Origin: Flavobacteriaceae bacterium
GTDB taxonomy: Bacteria > Bacteroidota > Bacteroidia > Flavobacteriales > Flavobacteriaceae
Direction: 5' to 3'
NCBI GenBank assembly: GCA_002401105.1
Contig: NVSD01000001.1
Span: 41,110-46,216, forward strand
Length of the DNA stretch: 5,107 bases
Position 1 is the first letter of the stretch; each line of letters begins with the position of its first letter. A program made the translations under genes and the position numbers. The notes beneath the pieces are model-generated. The model was given only the letters and a program-made list of their open reading frames with translations, did not search any database and was not told the origin of the DNA. Below are positions 1 through 5,107 of this stretch, in pieces.

Positions 1-574
1 AAATGTAATCGTATAGAATGGAAGGACGCTCAGCTTCTTTTACCTTTAATGAAGGCTGATAGCTCGGGCTACTCAAAATTTCAAAATCTACTGTTTTACT
101 TAAAGTATTTAAAATTTCTAGAAAAGATATCATTTTATCAAAGGCGTCTAATGAGTCTAAGTGCTCAATTTTTGTCTTTATTTCGGAGATTTCAGATCCG
201 AAAAAATGACAGCCTAGCGAGACTCTTTTTAATAGTTTTTTTATTTTTTTGTTTTGTGGTAGTTCAAAAAAACCTTGACCGAAGGAATCATTTTTAAAAT
301 GAATGCAAATAGCTTTACTTTCTTTTGGTTTATCTGCCTTTATTAAATGAATAAGGTTTGGCCCAATTAAAAACAAATCATCATTGGAGAATCTTTTACT
401 GCTATTTCCTATAATCCGAGTCCCCGAGGTATGGTAGAGGGCTGTTAATTCGAATTCTTCATGCATTTTATAAATATTTCTTTCTTTATTTTCATCATGT
501 AAGGTATTGTAAGTACTAATATCAAATGATATTTCTTGTGATGGAATAAATTGTTCTAATTGTATGGTAGCCAT
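1..574 (-). CDS. AraC-family transcriptional regulator, N-terminal cupin part (3' end beyond window)
   Basis: The minus strand is open from an ATG at 574 to the left edge, giving 191 codons with no stop. An in-frame stop at 613-611 and the absence of any other ATG between them fix the start. Residues about 15-95 read as the sugar-sensing cupin of AraC regulators: 'MHEEFELTALYHTSGTRIIG' (37-56) followed by 'DDLFLIGPNLIH' (65-76), close to the family's H-P-E-x-E-L and GD-LIGPNLPH signatures. The first His of the usual H-x-H pair is Lys36 here. Residues 105-180 form the helical linker. Residues 183-191 ('RPSILYDYI') look like the first helix before the tandem helix-turn-helix DNA-binding domain, which lies off the edge; family members are usually about 280-300 residues. 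The gene is divergent from susC across 303 bp, so I infer a local role controlling the SusCD operon, itself, or both. The effector sugar cannot be read from the sequence. The family call is firm; the regulon is inference. Confidence 0.9.
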   Translation of the reverse strand, partial: MATIQLEQFIPSQEISFDISTYNTLHDENKERNIYKMHEEFELTALYHTSGTRIIGNSSKRFSNDDLFLIGPNLIHLIKADKPKESKAICIHFKNDSFGQGFFELPQNKKIKKLLKRVSLGCHFFGSEISEIKTKIEHLDSLDAFDKMISFLEILNTLSKTVDFEILSSPSYQPSLKVKEAERPSILYDYI

Positions 575-593
575 AAATAGTTTATAGGAGTTT

Positions 594-634
594 AATAGTG
601 CTAAAATAAGTTAAAAAATGCCCGAATAGTGCTA
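594..634. repeat. 10-bp direct repeat AATAGTGCTA, two copies 31 bp apart
   Basis: Identical copies of AATAGTGCTA lie at 594-603 and 625-634. Their 31-bp offset is close to three helical turns, which would place both on the same DNA face. A shorter relative (AATGCTA, 686-692) lies further right but is not in phase. The nearest copy ends 20 bp upstream of the regulator's ATG. Direct-repeat half-sites are how AraC-type proteins bind, so an autoregulatory operator is possible. The repeat is seen directly; the function is inference. Confidence 0.35.
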
Positions 635-738
635 TGATGTGATAAAAATAGATAATAGAACTGTTGTTATTACCCTTATTTTTACAATGCTATAAAAAGA
701 AAGTTTTTTTTAAATTAAAACCTTTAAAAGAATGACTT

Positions 739-759
739 AAAAAAGCAGTTCAGAACTGC
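739..759 (-). terminator. Terminator-like hairpin, minus orientation (second, distal)
   Basis: Positions 745-759 are a perfect 7-bp inverted repeat around one base (GCAGTTC-A-GAACTGC). As RNA it gives a 6-bp GC-containing stem with a 3-nt loop. On the minus strand it is followed at once by T6 (plus-strand A6 at 739-744), the layout of a rho-independent terminator. On the plus strand there is no T-tract. It could equally be a protein-binding palindrome, since the arms meet almost without a loop. Confidence 0.4.
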
Positions 760-765
760 AAAATC

Positions 766-793
766 AAAAAAAGAGAGTTGTTACACTCTCTTT
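766..793 (-). terminator. Terminator-like hairpin, minus orientation (first, proximal)
   Basis: AAAGAGAGT (770-778) and ACTCTCTTT (785-793) pair perfectly over 9 bp around a 6-nt loop. Read on the minus strand the stem runs into seven T residues (plus-strand A-tract 766-772), as in an intrinsic terminator. On the plus strand it is followed by ACAAG, so it would not terminate susC transcription. The stem is only modestly GC rich, so efficiency is uncertain. No minus-strand gene lies to its right that it would serve. Confidence 0.4.
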
Positions 794-794
794 A

Positions 795-826
795 CAAGTT
801 TAAAATTTATTAAAATTCAACTCAAA
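795..826 (-). promoter_or_regulatory. Candidate minus-strand promoter (TTTG-N20-TAAACTTG)
   Basis: On the minus strand, TTTG (plus 826-823) is followed after 20 nt by TAAACTTG (plus 802-795). This matches the Bacteroidota -33 TTTG and -7 TAnnTTTG pattern with one mismatch, at an expected spacing. It would fire leftward toward the AraC gene, with a start near 788, inside the proximal hairpin, leaving a leader of about 215 nt. In such A+T-rich DNA, near matches arise by chance, so this is a weak call. Confidence 0.22.
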
Positions 827-851
827 CTTCTCTTACCTAGTTTTGAGTTGA
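817..851. repeat. 10-bp perfect inverted repeat just upstream of susC
   Basis: TCAACTCAAA (817-826) is the exact reverse complement of TTTGAGTTGA (842-851). Allowing one bulged T, the arms extend inward to 817-828 and 839-851, leaving a 10-nt loop. The right arm ends 26 nt before the chosen susC ATG and contains most of the TAGTTTTG promoter motif. The left arm contains the TTTG of the candidate minus promoter. It may be a dimeric operator over divergent promoters or, if transcribed, a leader hairpin. The repeat is seen directly; both functions are inference. Confidence 0.5.
838..845 (+). promoter_or_regulatory. Candidate susC promoter -7 element TAGTTTTG
   Basis: TAGTTTTG matches the Bacteroidota -7 consensus TAnnTTTG at all six fixed positions. 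It would start transcription near 851-852, giving a leader of about 26 nt before the ATG at 878. No TTG-type -33 element lies 17-23 bp upstream. Instead that stretch holds the A-tract repeat TTAAAATTTA/TTAAAATTCA (800-819), which could act like an UP element or mark an activator-dependent promoter. The placement remains tentative. Confidence 0.35.
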
Positions 852-877
852 GACTAACCTTAAACAAAAGCAAAATT

Positions 878-3800
878 ATGATTAAATTTTCGTTTAATTT
901 TGATTTTTTTCTTAAAAAAGGAAGATCAAAACAAACTTTAACATTTCTTATTTTATTAATAGGGCTCACTTATCAGAGTGCTATTTCTGCAAATCTAGTG
1001 GATATTCCTAAAACGATTAATCCACCAAATTTGGAAAGTGAATTACAATTGGTACAAGAAGTAAAAGGTACGGTAAAAGATTCCAATGGTCAACCTTTAC
1101 CAGGAGTTACCGTAATTATTAAAGGAACTTCTAATGGAACACAAACAGATTTTGATGGGAATTTCAAACTAGATGTTTCCAAAAACGACGTCTTGGTATT
1201 TACCTATATGGGAATGAAAACCAAATCTGTTATTATTGGTGATAACATGTTTCTAAATGTTACTTTAGAGGAGGATTCCAATGTACTTGATGAAGTGATA
1301 ATTGTTGGATATGGTACTCAAAGTAAAGCCACACTTACGGGTTCGGTAGCAAACGTTAAAACAGAAGAAATAGCTGAGATTGCAGCTTCTAATATGACTT
1401 CTTTATTAGCTGGTAGAATGGCAGGAGTTAGTATTACAAGTACTACAGGAACACCAGGTGTGTCTTCAAATTTAACCATTAGAACCAGAGGTACTTGGAA
1501 CAATGCCAATCCAATTTATGTAATTGATGGTATTGTAAAAGAAAAGGCAGATTTCGACGACTTAGATGTAAACGAAGTTGCCGAAATTAGTATCTTAAAA
1601 GATGCTGCATCTACGGCTGTATATGGTGCCAGAGCTTCCAACGGGGTGATTTTAGTTAGAACCAAAACAGGAAAAATAGGTGCACCAACTATTTCGTATT
1701 CTACCACGTATAATTTTGAAAAACCAACAAAATTACCAAAAATGATGTCAGGTGTTGATATTGTACAGCTCAATAGAGAGATTTATGATTTTGAGCCAGG
1801 TACTGGTGGCTATTCTGAAACCCACTGGGAAGAAGAAGATTTGAACTGGTTAAAAACAGTTAATAATGGATATGGTTATGATTACTTGGATGAGGTATAT
1901 ATTGATCCCGCAAGTAACAGACATGCCCTTAATTTTTCTGGAGGATCAGAACATGTTAAATATTTTGTAGGAGGATCTATATTTAAGCAAACAGGTTTTT
2001 TAGCCCCCTTAAAATACGGAAAAAATAATTTAAGAGCTAATTTAGAAGTTAAATTAACGGATAACTTAACTGCCAATGTTAATATATCGACGGTTAATAG
2101 TAAAAGAGAAAAGTTTTTCTGGCCTTATGATTGGGGAAATGATGCACTTCCAGATTTATGGAAAAAATTGCAAACCTGGCAGTTTTATCAACCAATAAAA
2201 ATTGATGGAAAATCACCAAATCTAGGATGGTTAGGTAATATTGATGGTCTTATAAACGAGTCGGGATATTGGAAAAACAGAATGCAGTCTCAGAGTGCCA
2301 TTCTTAGTTTAACTTATAAGGTTCCTCAAATAGAGGGATTATCTGTAAAAGGGACCTATGCTTATGACAATGCAGTTAATAATATCAAGCAATTTAATAA
2401 AAAACATACTGTCTATGATATTACGGGTTATACAAAGCATAATTATTCTAATGCAGAATTTACAGGAACTACCACTCAATTGGGAGCAACCAGAGAGGGA
2501 ATATATCAATCTGTTACTACGGCACGTAATTACCAGTTAAATGCACAGGTAAATTATACCAAAAGATTTGGTGATCATAATGTAGATGCTTTATTTGTAT
2601 ACGAGCAAAGTGAAGGGTTTAACGAAAACGTAAATGCACGTAGATTCGATTTTCCTGTATTAGTGAGAGATCAATGGAACCAAACTAGTGGTGCGGCAGA
2701 AGACTCAAGAGCTGGTGGATGGGAAAACGAATCAGGAAGAGTTTCTTATGTAGGTAGATTAAATTACGATTATAAATCTAAATACATCTTCTCTGGATCA
2801 TTCAGGTATGATGGTTCTATGATTTTTAAACCTAGTGAACGATGGGGGTTTTTTCCAACAGTATCTGCTGGTTGGGTCGTATCTAAAGAAGACTTTTTTA
2901 ATGTAAACTTTATAGATCATTTAAAATTCAGAGCTTCTTATGGAACTTTGGGTAACGACCGTGTTGATCCATGGAGATGGCAAGAACAATATGTATCTTC
3001 TTCTGGATTCTTTTTTGGGGAATCACCAAAAGAAGCCAAGGGAATTAGATATGGCGGAATTACCAATCAGTTTATGACTTGGGAAACCTCACATACAACT
3101 AACCTTGGTTTTGACCTTAGTTTAACAAACAATATCATCATGAATTTTGATTATTGGAGTAAAAAAACAACGGACATTTTAGGAAGTCAATTGAATGAGT
3201 TACCATCTACTGTGGGAGGTAATTTACCTAATACAAACTACGGAGAAATGAAATCTAGTGGTTTTGAAATTGCATTGGACTACGAAAATAATATTAATAA
3301 TTTTGATTATTATATAGGTGGTAATTTCGGATATGCTACAAACGAAGTTGTAAATATCTCACAAGCCGAAAACATTAGAGATTACCAAAACAGAATTGGT
3401 AGGTCTTGGAACTATATTATAGGTTATAAATCTGCTGGTATTTTACGTACTCAAGAAGCAATTGATGCTTTGCCAGAAGGATATACTATAGGAGGGCAAG
3501 CACCTAAATTAGGGCAAATTAATTACCAGGATTTAAGTGGAGTTGACGGAGTACCTGATGGAAAAATTGATAGCTGGGATCAAACAGTAATTGCAGACAA
3601 TGCGGCTCCAACTACTACTTTTGGATTCAAATTAGGAGGTAAGTACAAAGGGTTTTCTGTAGATGCGTTTTTCCAAGGGGCAGGTGGCTATAAGAAAATA
3701 TTAAGTGTACAAACTCCGTATCCATGGACTAGAATATATGGAATTTGGGAAGACTATTGGTCTCCGTCTAATACAGATGCTTCTATGCCAAATCCAGATT

Positions 3801-4060
3801 GGAACCAAGGAGCAAATCAATGGACCTCTACCTTTTGGTTAAAAGATGCTAATTATGTTCGTTTGAAAAACTTGAATATAGGCTATAGTTTACCAAAAAG
3901 CGTATTAAACAGATTGAATGTAAAAGGCGTTAAAATATTTGTGGCAGGTACCAATATATTTACGGTATCTGAATTCAAAGCTTATGATGTTGAGTTAAGT
4001 TCTGCGGGCTCATATCCAAATATGAAAAACTACAGTGTTGGTATGAATATTACTTTATAA
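878..4060 (+). CDS. susC: SusC/RagA-family TonB-linked outer membrane transporter
   Basis: This is a complete 1060-residue protein, normal for the family. It forms the 22-strand outer-membrane barrel that imports glycan oligomers with a SusD lid, powered by TonB-ExbBD. Numbering from ATG 878: a basic n-region with KKGRSK, a hydrophobic core at about 21-33, and a likely signal peptidase I site after SAISA (38). A carboxypeptidase-regulatory-like domain spans about 62-130 ('VKGTVKDSNGQPLPGV'), with a TonB-box region at 137-150 ('LDEVIIVGYGTQSK'). The plug covers about 150-265 with 'NPIYVIDGIV' and 'EISILKDAASTAVYGARASN'; the barrel follows, with the family's D-G-K-I-D acidic loop at 890-901. 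There is no STN domain, so anti-sigma signalling is unlikely. The last residue is Leu where Phe is usual. A TTG at 848 could extend the frame by 10 codons, but ATG 878 follows an A-rich AACAAAAGCAAAATT tract typical of the phylum and gives a normal signal peptide. The symbol denotes the family; the substrate is unknown. Confidence 0.96.
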   Translation: MIKFSFNFDFFLKKGRSKQTLTFLILLIGLTYQSAISANLVDIPKTINPPNLESELQLVQEVKGTVKDSNGQPLPGVTVIIKGTSNGTQTDFDGNFKLDVSKNDVLVFTYMGMKTKSVIIGDNMFLNVTLEEDSNVLDEVIIVGYGTQSKATLTGSVANVKTEEIAEIAASNMTSLLAGRMAGVSITSTTGTPGVSSNLTIRTRGTWNNANPIYVIDGIVKEKADFDDLDVNEVAEISILKDAASTAVYGARASNGVILVRTKTGKIGAPTISYSTTYNFEKPTKLPKMMSGVDIVQLNREIYDFEPGTGGYSETHWEEEDLNWLKTVNNGYGYDYLDEVYIDPASNRHALNFSGGSEHVKYFVGGSIFKQTGFLAPLKYGKNNLRANLEVKLTDNLTANVNISTVNSKREKFFWPYDWGNDALPDLWKKLQTWQFYQPIKIDGKSPNLGWLGNIDGLINESGYWKNRMQSQSAILSLTYKVPQIEGLSVKGTYAYDNAVNNIKQFNKKHTVYDITGYTKHNYSNAEFTGTTTQLGATREGIYQSVTTARNYQLNAQVNYTKRFGDHNVDALFVYEQSEGFNENVNARRFDFPVLVRDQWNQTSGAAEDSRAGGWENESGRVSYVGRLNYDYKSKYIFSGSFRYDGSMIFKPSERWGFFPTVSAGWVVSKEDFFNVNFIDHLKFRASYGTLGNDRVDPWRWQEQYVSSSGFFFGESPKEAKGIRYGGITNQFMTWETSHTTNLGFDLSLTNNIIMNFDYWSKKTTDILGSQLNELPSTVGGNLPNTNYGEMKSSGFEIALDYENNINNFDYYIGGNFGYATNEVVNISQAENIRDYQNRIGRSWNYIIGYKSAGILRTQEAIDALPEGYTIGGQAPKLGQINYQDLSGVDGVPDGKIDSWDQTVIADNAAPTTTFGFKLGGKYKGFSVDAFFQGAGGYKKILSVQTPYPWTRIYGIWEDYWSPSNTDASMPNPDWNQGANQWTSTFWLKDANYVRLKNLNIGYSLPKSVLNRLNVKGVKIFVAGTNIFTVSEFKAYDVELSSAGSYPNMKNYSVGMNITL

Positions 4061-4075
4061 TTAAAAATTTATAAA

Positions 4076-5107
4076 ATGAAATTAAAAAAATATATAGTAT
4101 ATAGTCTTGCTATTGTTGGACTTCTATTTAGTGGATGTAACGATGTGTTTGATAAAGAGAATTTAAACGCAATTAATCCAGACGATGTTTGGAATAATAA
4201 AGAACTTTCCGAAGCGTATATAAATAATATTTATGGTTTGTTTATGCCTGGATTTGCTGTAAGTGGTGGTTCTTCGGACGAAGCTCCATCTGCGGATGGT
4301 GTTACAATGTCTGCGGTTTTAAAAGGATCTGCAGATGTTAATAGTATAAACTATTGGCCTTATGCGAGTATTCGGAAAATAAATATTCTTTTAGAAGAAG
4401 TTGAAAATGGTACTTTACCAGATCAGTTAAAAGAAAATTTAAAAGGACAAGCTTTATTTTTTAGATCTTGGGCTTATTTTGGAATGACTAGGTTGTATGG
4501 TGGTGTACCATTAGTGTTAAGAGCTCAAGGAATTGACGAAGAAGATTTGTCCATTCCACGTAGCAATGCCAAAGATTGTATAGCTCAAATAATTAAGGAT
4601 TTAGACGCTGCTATTGCTTTATTGCCAGAACAGTGGGAAGGTGGCGATTATGGTCGTATCGACAAAGGTATTGCTATGGCGTTTAAAGGGAGAGTATTAT
4701 TGTTTTATGCAAGTCCACAATTTAACCCTTCTAACGATACAGAACGTTGGACCTCGGCTTACCAAGCTAATAGTGAAGCCTTAACTTTTTTAAGAAATAA
4801 GGGGAAAGAATTGTATCAAGGGGATTTTGAAAATATTTGGTATGAGGAAAACAATAGTGAGGCTATTATGGTGAATCAATATTTTAATCCAGGACATACG
4901 TTTAATCAAAATATGTTAAGGCCTTTATGGGCTACCAAGGATAATGTTGGAGGTGACAGACCAAGTTTACAATTGGTGAATGCTTTCCCTATGAAGGATG
5001 GTAGTGCTTTTGATCCTGCAAATGGCTATGGTGAATTGTATAAAAACAGGGACAACCGTTTTTATGCCACCATTGCTTATAATGGAACGCCTCACTACAA
5101 TATCAAA
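4076..5107 (+). CDS. susD: SusD/RagB-family surface glycan-binding lipoprotein (3' end beyond window)
   Basis: The frame is open from ATG 4076 to the right edge, giving 344 codons; family members usually have about 500-600 residues. It begins 15 bp after the susC stop, so the two are surely one operon encoding the lid and barrel of one import complex. A lipoprotein signal peptide ends in 'LLFSGC', with Cys21 the likely lipidated residue; Phe at -3 departs from the usual Leu. The SusD-like N-terminal helical region follows: 'NPDDVWNNKELSEAYINNIY' (34-53), 'LKGQALFFRSWAYFGMTRLY' (122-141), 'GGVPLV' (142-147) and 'GRIDKGIAMAFKGRVLLFYA' (193-212) then SPQFN. From about 262 ('EAIMVNQYF') the C-terminal SusD/RagB domain begins, including 'RPLWATKDNVGGDRPS' and 'LVNAFPMKDG'. 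It is expected on the cell surface, binding the glycan with aromatic residues. The ligand cannot be predicted. The short A+T-rich spacer shows no terminator and no Shine-Dalgarno sequence. Confidence 0.95.
   Translation, partial: MKLKKYIVYSLAIVGLLFSGCNDVFDKENLNAINPDDVWNNKELSEAYINNIYGLFMPGFAVSGGSSDEAPSADGVTMSAVLKGSADVNSINYWPYASIRKINILLEEVENGTLPDQLKENLKGQALFFRSWAYFGMTRLYGGVPLVLRAQGIDEEDLSIPRSNAKDCIAQIIKDLDAAIALLPEQWEGGDYGRIDKGIAMAFKGRVLLFYASPQFNPSNDTERWTSAYQANSEALTFLRNKGKELYQGDFENIWYEENNSEAIMVNQYFNPGHTFNQNMLRPLWATKDNVGGDRPSLQLVNAFPMKDGSAFDPANGYGELYKNRDNRFYATIAYNGTPHYNIK

Larger units (their letters stand above)
575..877. other. Divergent intergenic control region between the AraC gene and susC
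   Basis: These 303 bases separate the two divergent start codons and are very A+T rich. I see no protein gene, tRNA or known riboswitch. The half next to the regulator (575-700) carries a 10-bp direct repeat. The middle (739-793) has two hairpins whose T-tracts point leftward. The half next to susC (795-851) has a tandem TTAAAATTyA repeat at 800-819, a 10-bp inverted repeat and candidate Bacteroidota promoter motifs. Both divergent promoters and the operator of the AraC protein should lie here. Confidence 0.8.

Noticed and set aside
49..297. An 82-codon plus-strand open frame
   Set aside because: It lies entirely antisense to the AraC cupin gene, has a low-complexity F/L/K-rich translation, and shows no recognisable family. 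It is a shadow of the minus-strand gene.
677..684. TATTTTTA as an alternative susC -7 element
   Set aside because: It is one mismatch from TAnnTTTG, but the nearby TTG (664-666) is only 10 bp upstream, and A/T-only near matches are frequent here. It would also need a leader of nearly 190 nt.
575..877. Phase-variable invertible promoter, as seen upstream of some Bacteroides susC genes
   Set aside because: The inverted repeat found is only 10 bp with a 15-bp centre. There is no recombinase gene in view and no pair of arms far enough apart to carry an invertible promoter.
1318..2540. Four short open frames within susC (minus strand 1318-1509, 1516-1773, 1882-2076; plus strand 2358-2540)
   Set aside because: All overlap the strongly conserved susC frame, and their translations look like reverse or shifted readings of it. 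No independent start context or family signature is seen.
4055..4074. TTATAA...TTATAA inverted repeat across the susC-susD junction
   Set aside because: Each 6-bp arm is self-complementary and A/T only in a very A+T-rich spacer. It is too weak to be a terminator and has no T-tract, so it is expected by chance.
1..5107. CRISPR arrays, tRNA or rRNA genes, insertion sequences, phage or attachment sites
   Set aside because: No regularly spaced repeats, cloverleaf structures, transposase frames or terminal inverted repeats were seen on either strand.

Overview
The window looks like low-GC DNA from a member of the Bacteroidota, most likely a marine or environmental flavobacterium (Flavobacteriaceae). 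The evidence is a SusC/SusD pair, strongly A+T-rich spacers, start codons preceded by A-rich tracts rather than Shine-Dalgarno sequences, and an AraC-type regulator with the 'LIGPNL.H' cupin signature common in this phylum. No genus-level marker is visible.

Layout from left to right. Positions 1-574 (minus strand) hold the first 191 codons of an AraC-family transcriptional regulator, whose C-terminal DNA-binding domain lies beyond the left edge. Positions 575-877 are a divergent intergenic region with candidate regulatory structure: a 10-bp direct repeat next to the regulator, two minus-oriented terminator-like hairpins, and a 10-bp inverted repeat that overlaps candidate promoter elements. 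Positions 878-4060 (plus) encode a complete SusC-type TonB-dependent transporter. Its start is best placed at the ATG at 878, not at the in-frame TTG at 848. Positions 4076-5107 (plus) encode the first 344 residues of the partner SusD-type surface glycan-binding lipoprotein, cut by the right edge.

Together these form the front end of a polysaccharide (or other glycan) utilization locus. The lipoprotein lid (SusD) captures an oligosaccharide at the cell surface, and the TonB-driven barrel (SusC) imports it into the periplasm. The divergent AraC protein is the obvious candidate for a sugar-responsive switch. SusC has no N-terminal STN signalling domain, so anti-sigma/ECF-sigma control is unlikely. 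No glycoside hydrolase or other enzyme lies in the window, so the substrate cannot be inferred.

I did not find a clearly undescribed system. The coding content is an ordinary PUL core; what merits a second look is the structured 303-bp divergent control region.
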